Source: Spirochaetota bacterium (lineage in GTDB: Bacteria; Spirochaetota; Spirochaetia; Treponematales; Rectinemataceae). Taken from it: a stretch of 8,184 nt of DNA. A program made the position numbers and the translations under genes. How positions within the stretch are numbered: the first letter of the stretch is position 1; each line of letters starts with the position of its first letter. The notes under the pieces are model-generated. The model saw only the letters and a list, made by a program, of their open reading frames with translations, had not been told where the DNA came from and did not search any database. The stretch covers positions 1-8,184 of the forward strand of contig JAEZSM010000049.1 in NCBI GenBank assembly GCA_023421875.1. Reading direction: 5' to 3'. Positions 1-6,146 of this stretch are shown here, in pieces.

Positions 1-36
1 GCATGCTGGATTTGGGCAAAATGAGAATGTATTCAT
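1..36 (-). CDS. possible N-terminus of a minus-strand gene running off the window
   Basis: An ATG at 36 is preceded by the purine-rich AAAGGGGGAA (minus strand), a good Shine-Dalgarno sequence with about five bases of spacing. Twelve codons remain before the window edge and read MNTFSFCPNPAC with no stop. The C-P-N-P-x-C pair is the sort of knuckle found at the start of zinc-ribbon proteins, including some transposases and regulators, but with only twelve residues no family can be named. The gene would lie downstream of the phosphatase gene on the same strand, about 60 bases after its stop. It could equally be a chance start. Confidence 0.3.
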   Translation of the reverse strand, partial: MNTFSFCPNPAC

Positions 37-66
37 CGCTTCCCCCTTTGGAATGATCCACTCCAC

Positions 67-90
67 GAGGGGTAACGCGCTGCTACCCTC
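67..90. repeat. imperfect hairpin after the phosphatase gene
   Basis: GAGGGGTA (67-74) can pair with TACCCTC (84-90) with one bulged G, across a nine-base loop. It sits just after the stop of the minus-strand phosphatase gene. No T-run follows on the minus strand, so it is not a classic intrinsic terminator. It might act as a weak transcript-end or stability structure. Confidence 0.3.
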
Positions 91-98
91 ACCCTACT

Positions 99-1013
99 TC
101 AACGGCGCAGGCTTCGTGACACTAATGGAGGGTCCAACTCCACCAGCCGCAGCTTGAAAAAACACCAGGGAGCTCCGAAGGCAGCCCAGAGCCCCACGAT
201 CCCGTAGCGGATAAAACGCACAAGGGCTTGCTGAGAGAGTACCGGATCTCTGATCAGCAACTTTGGCAGACTGTACACCACCAGCAGACTCGCCAAGCCA
301 AGAATGTAGCGCAGCGCTTTTTTAGCCAAAAGGCCTTTCGCTGAGAATCGCAAATAACGACTGGCCAGAGCGAAGCCCATCGCGCTGCCGAAAAACGCCC
401 CTGCCATTCTGGTATCCTCGGGCATGAGAAAATTCATAACCAGGGTAAGGGCGCAGATGAGGAGCAGCCGAGGCCTAAGACTCCATCGATGGAGCATCCC
501 TTCTATCTTTTTTCCCAGGCCGAAGTAGATCCCTAGCACCAGCGCTCCCAGCACCCAACCACCGAATACATCGGTCGGAAAATGAACCCCCAGGTAGACC
601 CTAGACAGTGCGACGAGAAGCGGTATTAGGGCAAAAGCCATAATGCCGAGAAGCCTGGGCAGAATCGAGAGCGCGGCGCCCCAGAACACGAGACTCGTCT
701 GGGAATGGCCCGAGGGGAATCCGAAGCTGGACTCGCCGGCAAGCCCCAGAGAGGGATCCAGGTTATATGGCCGGGGCTGGTGGAAAAGCACCTTGGCCCA
801 CAAGTTGAGAAAGGCCGAAAAAAGCACTGCTATGCCAATTCGCGCCCCCGACTCCCTGTTAACGCACCAGTAGATGAGTGGCAGCATGGCTAGGACAAAG
901 CCTTCGGAACCAAAAAAAGTGATAATTTCCATGACCCCGAGCATTCCAGGACCGAGGGCTTCCTGTACCCCCCGTACTACCTCGAGGCCCCAGATCAGTA
1001 TCGATTCCGGCAC
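99..1013 (-). CDS. PAP2-family integral membrane phosphatase
   Basis: This 304-residue protein is a type 2 phosphatidic acid phosphatase (PAP2 superfamily), predicted to dephosphorylate a lipid phosphate or isoprenyl diphosphate at the cytoplasmic membrane. All three catalytic motifs are visible: K74-x6-R81-P82, P100-S-G-H103, and S137-R138-x5-H144-x3-D148. In the family, His103 and His144 are the nucleophile/acid pair. The motifs lie among hydrophobic segments (about residues 30-50, 60-75, 105-135, 150-165). A C-terminal part of about 140 residues adds further predicted membrane segments (about 180-195, 203-217, 235-250, 268-285), making it longer than the minimal PAP2 core. The start is GTG at 1013, preceded by GGAGGA with four bases of spacing; an upstream ATG is not needed. 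It appears to be a single gene with its own promoter. The exact substrate (phosphatidate, undecaprenyl diphosphate or other) cannot be told from sequence. Confidence 0.9.
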   Translation of the reverse strand: MPESILIWGLEVVRGVQEALGPGMLGVMEIITFFGSEGFVLAMLPLIYWCVNRESGARIGIAVLFSAFLNLWAKVLFHQPRPYNLDPSLGLAGESSFGFPSGHSQTSLVFWGAALSILPRLLGIMAFALIPLLVALSRVYLGVHFPTDVFGGWVLGALVLGIYFGLGKKIEGMLHRWSLRPRLLLICALTLVMNFLMPEDTRMAGAFFGSAMGFALASRYLRFSAKGLLAKKALRYILGLASLLVVYSLPKLLIRDPVLSQQALVRFIRYGIVGLWAAFGAPWCFFKLRLVELDPPLVSRSLRR

Positions 1014-1061
1014 AGGCTCCTCCGCGCTTTCCAGAATGGAAATTTATGCTTTCGTAGCGTA

Positions 1062-1090
1062 AGTATATCCATTGACCAGCCTAGCCGCAA
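1062..1090 (-). promoter_or_regulatory. candidate promoter of the PAP2 gene
   Basis: On the minus strand TTGCGG (1085-1090) and TATACT (1062-1067) are separated by 17 bases. The -10 box matches five of six consensus positions and the -35 box is weaker. It lies about 40 bases upstream of the phosphatase ribosome binding site. Confidence 0.45.
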
Positions 1091-1157
1091 GCAAAATATC
1101 CCAGTTCGAAATCAGCCCGCAGGGCGCCGGGACTGGTCGGGAATAAAACCGGCTGTA

Positions 1158-1186
1158 TTGACGAGGCTCGGCGGATATAGTACAAG
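1158..1186 (+). promoter_or_regulatory. candidate promoter of tRNA-Leu
   Basis: TTGACG (1158-1163), 17 bases, then TACAAG (1181-1186) gives a sigma-70-like promoter that would start transcription around 1193, only a few bases before the mature tRNA 5' end. TATAGT at 1176-1181 is a better -10 by sequence but would leave only 12 bases from the TTGACG. Confidence 0.5.
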
Positions 1187-1197
1187 AATCTCAACCC

Positions 1198-1280
1198 GCC
1201 GGCATGGTGAAATGGCATACACGGTAGACTCAAAATCTACTGCCTGCGAGGGCGTGTGGGTTCAAGTCCCACTGCCGGCA
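1198..1280 (+). tRNA. tRNA-Leu, anticodon CAA
   Basis: A complete class II tRNA of 83 bases folds by eye. The acceptor stem GCCGGCA (1198-1204) pairs with TGCCGGC (1273-1279), with A1280 as discriminator. The D stem is GTG/CAC with a GG in the loop. The anticodon stem GTAGA/TCTAC encloses loop CTCAAAA with anticodon CAA at 1231-1233, reading UUG leucine codons. A long variable arm (1241-1255) can form a GCC/GGC helix, as expected for leucine tRNAs. The T arm is GTGGG-TTCAAGT-CCCAC. The 3' CCA is not encoded, so it would be added after transcription. Position 1281 onward is an A-run that belongs to the terminator. Confidence 0.97.
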
Positions 1281-1323
1281 AAAAAAAGGCTGCCCAGGAA
1301 GCTTCCCGGGCAGCCTTTTTTAT
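1281..1323. terminator. bidirectional intrinsic terminator between tRNA-Leu and the FMN-binding gene
   Basis: GGCTGCCC (1288-1295) pairs perfectly with GGGCAGCC (1308-1315). Inside it, GGAA/TTCC can extend the helix after one mismatch. The hairpin has an A-run on its left (1280-1287) and a T-run on its right (1316-1320, continuing after one A-containing step). It therefore works as a T-tailed terminator for the tRNA on the plus strand and for the convergent FMN-binding gene on the minus strand. Confidence 0.9.
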
Positions 1324-1381
1324 TTTTTCCGCCAGGATTTGCCCGGCGACAATTACAACTACGTCAATCCTCGCAGCAGTC

Positions 1382-2257
1382 TCAGAACTGGATCATCATA
1401 TTTGCGATAGCCATCATATACGCCGCCTGGAGCTCCAGGGAGTAGTGCTGGAAGTCCGAGTAGGTGGCGCCTGTAACCGCGTCAGCCACCACGTAGACCA
1501 TGTCGTCGGCGGCGGTGTAGCTGGCAACTTTCGCGCTTGCATCCACGTTCTTGTCTTCGGCCACGGTAACCTTACTCTTCTTGAGACTAGCCTCGGCAAA
1601 CTTGGCCGTGGGATTGGCTTTGAAGAAATCCAACATCGCCTTGTTGTTATAGCGATACCCGATGGAACTAGCGTTCAAGGGCATGTAGACCGAGGCCTTG
1701 TTAGCCTTGTCCATGTGACCGTAATGCACCGTCTGGGAAGCCTTCTTGCCCACAGTTACCTTGAGCCCGTCGATCTTCACGTTGACCAGGGTGTCTTCCC
1801 GAGCTGCCTTTACATAAGCCTCAGCGCGCATGGGATTGGACATCAGACCCTCAAAGTCCCGCTCGTACTGACGGGTAGGCTTGGTAAAGCCGTTGGCTCC
1901 GGGAGTGTACTGGGACCAGACGCCAGGACCGCCGGCGGCCTGGTTATAGATATAAAACATATAGCCTCTGATCTGGGGATTGGGATTGCTCAGATTGGCA
2001 AAGGGATCAGGAACGCGCACCACCGCGCCTTCAACCAGCGATTTGCCGTCGGGCGAGTTATACTCGACCCAGCCGCCCGGACCCTGCCACTCTTCCAGTT
2101 CGGCGGAGACAACCTTGCCGCTATGGTCCACAGTGACAGTAGCAGCGCCGACATAGCCGCCCTGATGAGCGACAAAATACTTGGTCGCGGTCTGGGCGAA
2201 GACCAGGCCGCCAAGCGCTGCAAAGACAAACAGAAACGCGATGAGTTTACGGTTCAT
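1382..2257 (-). CDS. secreted FMN-binding protein with covalent flavinylation motif
   Basis: The 291-residue product begins with a signal peptide (MNRK, a hydrophobic stretch to about residue 20, likely cleavage after A21 before Q22; no lipobox Cys). The N-terminal strand region GGYVGAATVTVD..GKVVSAELEEW (about 33-57) matches the opening of FMN_bind domains. Near the C-terminus, DAVTGAT (259-265) fits the D-x-x-[ST]-G-A-[TS] motif, where ApbE/Ftp-type transferases attach FMN through phosphoester to the last Thr (here T265). It should thus be an extracytoplasmic electron carrier. No Rnf/Nqr subunit, ApbE or cytochrome gene is adjacent, so its redox partner is not shown. The longer middle region between the two halves (about 60-250) is not assigned. 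The ATG at 2257 follows AGGAGGAA with about five bases of spacing, and the gene has its own promoter. The FMN attachment is established for the family; for this protein it is inferred. Confidence 0.85.
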   Translation of the reverse strand: MNRKLIAFLFVFAALGGLVFAQTATKYFVAHQGGYVGAATVTVDHSGKVVSAELEEWQGPGGWVEYNSPDGKSLVEGAVVRVPDPFANLSNPNPQIRGYMFYIYNQAAGGPGVWSQYTPGANGFTKPTRQYERDFEGLMSNPMRAEAYVKAAREDTLVNVKIDGLKVTVGKKASQTVHYGHMDKANKASVYMPLNASSIGYRYNNKAMLDFFKANPTAKFAEASLKKSKVTVAEDKNVDASAKVASYTAADDMVYVVADAVTGATYSDFQHYSLELQAAYMMAIANMMIQF

Positions 2258-2262
2258 ACGTA

Positions 2263-2270
2263 TTCCTCCT
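2263..2270 (-). promoter_or_regulatory. strong ribosome binding site of the FMN-binding gene
   Basis: The minus strand reads AGGAGGAA, almost the full anti-Shine-Dalgarno complement, with about five bases before ATG 2257. Together with the promoter and curved upstream DNA this suggests a well-expressed protein. Confidence 0.75.
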
Positions 2271-2309
2271 CAGAGACTAAACCAAGCCAAAAGGCCCGGC
2301 ATGGGAGAA

Positions 2310-2339
2310 ATACTACATTCACACATAATTTTTTGACAA
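2310..2339 (-). promoter_or_regulatory. candidate promoter of the FMN-binding gene
   Basis: On the minus strand TTGTCA (2334-2339) and TAGTAT (2310-2315) are separated by 18 bases, predicting a start near 2303 and a leader of about 45 bases. The upstream DNA is extremely AT-rich, as for promoters with UP-like elements. Confidence 0.5.
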
Positions 2340-2434
2340 TATATAAAACCTAAAATATCGAAACTTTTTTTACTTTATTTACATTTTTTTGATTTTTCTA
2401 TTCAACTTTATCTATATATATAGACCTATTTCCT
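2340..2434. other. AT-rich spacer with phased T-tracts (probable curved DNA)
   Basis: This spacer between the barrel gene stop and the FMN-binding promoter is strikingly AT-rich compared with its surroundings. T-tracts begin at 2365 (7 T), 2374 (3 T), 2384 (7 T) and 2393 (5 T), so they repeat every 9-10 bases, about one helical turn. Phased A/T-tracts bend DNA. It also contains the palindrome TCTATATATATAGA (2411-2424). It sits upstream of the FMN-gene -35 box and downstream of the barrel gene. No clear hairpin-plus-T terminator for the barrel gene is seen here. Confidence 0.55.
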
Positions 2435-3583
2435 CTAAAAATGCAGGAGAAAGGCGATATCCCAAAAAAACCGCTCCTTATCAGTAAAATAGACAGCATC
2501 GTGCAGGGGATCGAAAGCGGGAAACTTCAGGCCAGCCCGCAACCCCAGATAGGCGAAGTCCAGAATATTGAGCGCCAAGGCGCCGCCGGTGGATAGAAGC
2601 AATCCGTCCTTGTCGATGCTTGGACTGGCATAGAGCTTGGAAAAGAGCCCCGCATCGCCGAACACGTAGGCCATAGGACGAATATTGGCCATGCCGAAGA
2701 GTCCGGGTCCCACGAGCCGCAACTCAAGCGACGCGGCTGCCTTGGACGCCGCCTCGTACCCCCAGGGCTGATAGCCACGCACAGAGCTCCCCAACCCACT
2801 GCGAAGATACTTGCCTCCAAAGCTCGTGAGCACATAGAGGGGGATACGATCGCCCCAGGCCAGGTCCGCCACAGCGTAGCCGCCGGCATAGGCCGAAATT
2901 GCCTTCAGGTCATCCTCGCCGAAGCTGAAGAGAGGCAAATAGCCCTCAACATTGGCCGATACCCTAAAAAAGTCACTGCCGCCCAAAAACCCCGACGCCT
3001 TGGGAGCCCACTCCGCTGCAAACTCTCCTCCATACCCACTGACTAAGCGCCTGGAACTCTTTTCAACAGTAGAAACTCCAGCGCCCGCAATAAGCGAGAG
3101 CGCCAGCAGCTCTGAGGCATCCGGGAATATTGTCGTACCCAAGAGAGAAGAGTTTTTCTCATAGCGTCCCCTGGCCAGCCCGAACAACTCCAGCGTCAGT
3201 TTTTCGACCTCCAGCCCGGGTCTATAGAGAATACCTGCATCCAATGCTAGATTCGGCCAGTGGAACCACTGTTTTTGACTGCTAGGATCGAAGGAAGCCG
3301 GCTTGGCTATGTGGCTTCCATCGCTGTCATTCCTAAGTACAAGCCTGTCCTCATAGCCTCCGGCTGCGCGTAGAGAAAAAAGCAAGCCCTGGCTGGAAAC
3401 AGGAAAAGCGAATTCGATATCCGCGCCCGCAGGGACCGGAAGAAAGCCCAAGAGCGCATTGTTGAATCGAACTCCATTAAAAGCGAACTGCAAGCCCTGG
3501 GTTCCGGCAGCCGCAAGTGAAAAAAGCGAAAATGCCCAGATTGCCAACGCTTGAAGCACTCTTTTCATACCAGTACTTTTCAT
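2435..3583 (-). CDS. outer-membrane beta-barrel protein, Omp85/D15-like, without POTRA domains
   Basis: This is a 382-residue exported protein. A signal peptide spans residues 1-26 (KR, a hydrophobic core, then AAA before GTQ). The rest alternates short amphipathic stretches and Gly/Asp/Ser-rich turns and ends in Phe (FLLHF), typical of BAM-folded barrels. The segment SSVRGYQPWGYEAASKAAAS (266-285) followed by LELRL (286-290) and AYVFGDAGLF (305-314) resembles the C-terminal part of the Omp85/surface antigen D15 family: the [VI]RG[FY] motif of loop 6, a following strand, and the F-x-D-x-G strand. Only about 240 residues separate the signal peptide from VRGY, so no POTRA repeats fit before a 16-strand barrel. 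The ATG at 3583 has AGGGGGA at 3589-3595; M6 lacks one. Function is unknown: insertion, secretion or a structural porin role are all possible. The Omp85 link rests on a few motifs. Confidence 0.65.
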   Translation of the reverse strand: MKSTGMKRVLQALAIWAFSLFSLAAAGTQGLQFAFNGVRFNNALLGFLPVPAGADIEFAFPVSSQGLLFSLRAAGGYEDRLVLRNDSDGSHIAKPASFDPSSQKQWFHWPNLALDAGILYRPGLEVEKLTLELFGLARGRYEKNSSLLGTTIFPDASELLALSLIAGAGVSTVEKSSRRLVSGYGGEFAAEWAPKASGFLGGSDFFRVSANVEGYLPLFSFGEDDLKAISAYAGGYAVADLAWGDRIPLYVLTSFGGKYLRSGLGSSVRGYQPWGYEAASKAAASLELRLVGPGLFGMANIRPMAYVFGDAGLFSKLYASPSIDKDGLLLSTGGALALNILDFAYLGLRAGLKFPAFDPLHDAVYFTDKERFFWDIAFLLHF

Positions 3584-3643
3584 AGTCTTCCCCCTGTGCC
3601 GCCTCTTGCAAAGGCTAGCATAGGTGAAGGTATATTTCCATGC

Positions 3644-4822
3644 ATGGGCTCAGAACCTAGGCCAAAGAAAACCAGCCAGGAAGACCGTAAACTTCTCAAA
3701 CACATATTCATCGCCGTGCTGGCCGGACTCTTCATAAACCTCCTCATCGGCCTGCTCCTAGATGCTGAAGAGCTATCGGAAGCCCTGCAGAGGGCTTCTC
3801 TGCTTCTCGTACTCCTTCCCTTCGCCATGATTTTTCTCATCTTTTTTATAGACAGCCTGCGTTTCAAGCTCATTTTCTATCGCTTTAAAATAAAAATTTC
3901 TTTCAGGGACAGCTTTTTCAACAACATGCTCGGCTACTTTTTTTCCGCAATAACGCCCGGATCGCTCGGCGGGCAACCCTTCCAGGTACTCAATTTCTCC
4001 AAGCTCGGCATAGATTCAGCCACCGCATCGAATGTAGTGTTTTCGCGCCTGCTCGAGGGGAACATCGTTCAGTTGGCCATCATCGCTCTTTTCTTTCATC
4101 GAGGTATACTGATGATGGCAAGATTGGGAAAAGGCGCATACATCCTTTCGGCGGGTATGGCCGCAACAATACTGCTGACCGTCGTACTTATACTGGGCTT
4201 TCTCAATCCACAGCTCCTCGGCTCCTTAGCACTCAGGCTGGAGAAATCCAGACTGGGCAGGGGAATCTCCCGAATCAGCAGAAACCCTCATTGGGCCGAG
4301 AAAATATCGGCCTGGAGCGAAGAGTTGGGCAAAGGATTCAAGATCCTGTGGAAGCACAACACCTTTTTTATGATTCTGGACATTCTGGGTTCTGCGTTAA
4401 CCCAAATGCTCTGGGCTCTTTCACTCTACATACCTCTGACCGTACTCACGGGAAGCAGGCCACCTTTTCAGGACTTTCTTCTAGCCTACTGTGTCTGTGG
4501 CCTCATATCCCTCTTTGTGCCTACACCGGGAGCCTCCGGAAGCACCGAAGCTTCCTACCTTCTGGTCATGGGGACGCTGACCGGCAAGCCTGCGGCTACC
4601 TTGAGCGCAATTCTGGTATGGAGAGTAGGCAGCTACTATCTTCAAATTCTCGTGGGGGGTATCAAGTATTTTACCACCAGGGTTCCCCGAAGCGTTTATA
4701 AAAAAGACAGACGGGGATTCTTGCGCAGGATACGCAGAAGAAGCCCCGCTTCGGAGCTTTCTTCTGCGAAAGACCTAACGCAGCAGGATCCCGGGCAGGA
4801 AGGTGCTCAAGGGCCGGGTTGA
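3644..4822 (+). CDS. YbhN/LPG-synthase-TM family (flippase-like) membrane protein
   Basis: The 392-residue polytopic membrane protein belongs to the UPF0104 / lysylphosphatidylglycerol-synthase transmembrane family (flippase-like domain). The family hallmarks are present: NMLGYFFSAI then TPGSLGGQP (104-112), and PTPGASG..E (293-302) inside a membrane segment, with about eight hydrophobic helices overall. It lacks the large C-terminal aminoacyl-transferase domain of MprF; instead it ends in a strongly basic tail (RRGFLRRIRRR, then a polar end), expected in the cytoplasm. Relatives move or modify lipids or lipid-linked sugars, but the substrate here is unknown. The frame is open back to a TTG at 3551, but that would overlap the divergent barrel gene and has no ribosome binding site. 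ATG 3644 is preferred, with AGGTGAAGG at 3622-3630 at a longish 13-base distance. TATATT at 3631-3636 could alternatively be a -10 box giving a nearly leaderless message. Confidence 0.85.
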   Translation: MGSEPRPKKTSQEDRKLLKHIFIAVLAGLFINLLIGLLLDAEELSEALQRASLLLVLLPFAMIFLIFFIDSLRFKLIFYRFKIKISFRDSFFNNMLGYFFSAITPGSLGGQPFQVLNFSKLGIDSATASNVVFSRLLEGNIVQLAIIALFFHRGILMMARLGKGAYILSAGMAATILLTVVLILGFLNPQLLGSLALRLEKSRLGRGISRISRNPHWAEKISAWSEELGKGFKILWKHNTFFMILDILGSALTQMLWALSLYIPLTVLTGSRPPFQDFLLAYCVCGLISLFVPTPGASGSTEASYLLVMGTLTGKPAATLSAILVWRVGSYYLQILVGGIKYFTTRVPRSVYKKDRRGFLRRIRRRSPASELSSAKDLTQQDPGQEGAQGPG

Positions 4823-4899
4823 ACCTACATTAATCTCGTTGGAATACTGCAAAGCAGCATCTTGATACTGGCTGCCAAAATAAAACTATGCGACTTACC

Positions 4900-5922
4900 T
4901 CAATCCACCAGGTGAATCCAGCCCTCGGGGGCTCCCACATCGCCGTACTGAATGCCCGTCAGGGTGTCGTACAACTTCTTGGTTACGGGGCCGATTTCGG
5001 TTTCGGAATGGAAAACGTGGAGCTTGCCCTTGTGATAGATGCCGCCGATGGGCGTGATCACCGCCGCGGTGCCGCAGGCGCCTGCCTCGGCAAACTCGTC
5101 GATCTCGTCGATATAGCAGTCCCGCTCTTCGGTTTTCATGTGGAAGTGGTTGCCCGCTAGATACAGCAGTGAATACTTGGTTATCGAAGGCAGGATGGAG
5201 GGCGAGACGGGGGTGACGAAGGTTCCGTCTTTAGTGATGCCGAAGAAGTTGGCCGCGCCCACTTCCTCGATTTTCGTGTGGGTGGCGGGGTCGAGGTAGA
5301 TGCAGTCGGCATAGCCGGCCTTGGCGGCGATCTGGTGTGGTAAAAGGCTGCCGGCGTAGTTGCCGCCGACCTTGGCTGCTCCGGTGCCGTTGGGCGCGGC
5401 CCGGTCGAAGTCGGACACCATGAAATTCACGGGGACCATTCCGCCCTTAAAATAGGGTCCTACGGGCATGCAGAACACCGAGAATATATATTCCTTGGCG
5501 GGGCTCACGCCGATATTGTCACCCACTCCAATGACGAAGGGGCGCAGGTACAATGTGGCGCCGTAGCCGTAGGGAGGCACCCATTTCCAGTTGGCCTTGA
5601 CCACCTGATCGCAGGCGTCGATGAATTTCTCGGTGGGCACCTGGGGCATGAGAATGCGATCACAGGTAGCCTGCATGCGGGCTGCGTTGCGGTCGGGGCG
5701 GAAGAGCTGGATGCGCCCGTCCTTGCGGGAATAGGCCTTCAAGCCCTCGAAGCATTGCTGGCCGTAGTGCAGGGCGGTGGAACCCTCGGAAATCGAAAGC
5801 TGATTGTCGGTAACGAGGCGTCCATCATCCCAGGCACCGTCCTTCCAGCGGGAAATGTACCGATAGTCGGTCTTCATATAGGAAAAGGCCAGTTTTCCCC
5901 AATCCAGCGACGCTTTGTCCAT
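4900..5922 (-). CDS. ilvE: branched-chain amino acid aminotransferase (type II)
   Basis: The 340-residue, PLP-dependent, fold-type IV enzyme interconverts Leu, Ile and Val with their 2-oxo acids using glutamate/2-oxoglutarate, the last step of branched-chain amino acid synthesis. Family features are clear: LHYGQQCFEGLKAY and FRPDRNAARM near the N-terminus, the PLP-binding lysine in GAAKVGGNYAGS (K184), the EEVGAANFF signature (starting E219), and a SPSILPSITK-like segment. Length and the GGNYAGS/EEVGAANFF pattern fit the type II (eukaryote-like) group. An upstream in-frame ATG at 5940 has no ribosome binding site, and the predicted transcript begins only about ten bases before it. AAGGAG (5929-5934) sits six bases before ATG 5922, which is therefore chosen. 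It is a single gene with a strong promoter and an operator-like repeat. Other Ilv or Leu genes are not adjacent. Confidence 0.95.
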   Translation of the reverse strand: MDKASLDWGKLAFSYMKTDYRYISRWKDGAWDDGRLVTDNQLSISEGSTALHYGQQCFEGLKAYSRKDGRIQLFRPDRNAARMQATCDRILMPQVPTEKFIDACDQVVKANWKWVPPYGYGATLYLRPFVIGVGDNIGVSPAKEYIFSVFCMPVGPYFKGGMVPVNFMVSDFDRAAPNGTGAAKVGGNYAGSLLPHQIAAKAGYADCIYLDPATHTKIEEVGAANFFGITKDGTFVTPVSPSILPSITKYSLLYLAGNHFHMKTEERDCYIDEIDEFAEAGACGTAAVITPIGGIYHKGKLHVFHSETEIGPVTKKLYDTLTGIQYGDVGAPEGWIHLVD

Positions 5923-5928
5923 AGGGAT

Positions 5929-5934
5929 CTCCTT
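5929..5934 (-). promoter_or_regulatory. ribosome binding site that fixes the ilvE start at 5922
   Basis: The minus strand reads AAGGAG, then six bases, then ATG (5922). The site lies inside the longer reading frame that begins at 5940, so the six extra N-terminal residues of that frame are probably not translated. Confidence 0.75.
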
Positions 5935-5957
5935 CTTCATATAGCGTTATTCGTATA

Positions 5958-5986
5958 CTTATACATTCGCGCCATACAGGCGTCAA
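5958..5986 (-). promoter_or_regulatory. promoter of ilvE
   Basis: On the minus strand TTGACG (5981-5986), exactly 17 bases, and TATAAG (5958-5963): five of six matches in each box with ideal spacing. Transcription would start near 5951, giving a leader of about 28 bases to ATG 5922. Confidence 0.75.
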
Positions 5987-6008
5987 CTCTTGCCAGGTCG
6001 AAGAGTTG
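5984..6008. promoter_or_regulatory. perfect 8-bp inverted repeat over the ilvE -35 box (possible operator)
   Basis: CAACTCTT (5984-5991) and AAGAGTTG (6001-6008) are exact inverted copies separated by nine bases. One arm overlaps the first bases of the ilvE -35 box, and the other lies upstream of it. The arm centres are about 17 bases apart, a little over 1.5 helical turns. There is no T-run, and the transcript would not include it, so a protein-binding site is more likely than a terminator. No regulator gene is visible nearby. Confidence 0.5.
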
Positions 6009-6146
6009 GACAGGAGCCCAGGAATGCGCAGGATTTACAGGAATATCGTAGCCGGTTAATCCGAGGTAGAATATGTGCGGGATGCGTATTCGGCCTTATT
6101 GCCGCGGAGCTGAATCGCCCCAAGCATCCATCGCGAGGAAGCAACC

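Noticed and set aside
2..157. Plus-strand frame open from the window edge to a stop in the PAP2 gene region
   Set aside because: It would overlap the end of the phosphatase gene for about 57 bases and reads as low-complexity, Pro/Ala-ending sequence with no recognisable motif.
1101..1138. CCAGT/ACTGG inverted repeat and a GTTCGAAATC stretch resembling a tRNA T arm
   Set aside because: No acceptor, D or anticodon arms can be drawn around it, and the repeat arms are too short to stand out from chance.
1256..2353. Long plus-strand open frame (365 codons) opposite the FMN-binding gene
   Set aside because: It begins inside the tRNA, has no ribosome binding site and a composition without domain features; it mirrors the codon pattern of the clearly real minus-strand gene.
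2333..2361. Perfect TTGACA on the plus strand followed 17 bases later by TATCGA
   Set aside because: The -10 box matches poorly and no plus-strand gene follows; it is the complement of the minus-strand FMN-gene -35 area in AT-rich DNA.
4854..4875. GCAGC...GCTGC hairpin in the convergent gap between the YbhN-like gene and ilvE
   Set aside because: Only five pairs with a twelve-base loop and no T-run, so it is not supported as a terminator.
6024..6059. Eleven-residue open frame (MRRIYRNIVAG) with AGGAG seven bases upstream, before the propeller gene
   Set aside because: It has no run of regulatory codons, no attenuator hairpins after it and no clear promoter; too short to support as a leader peptide.
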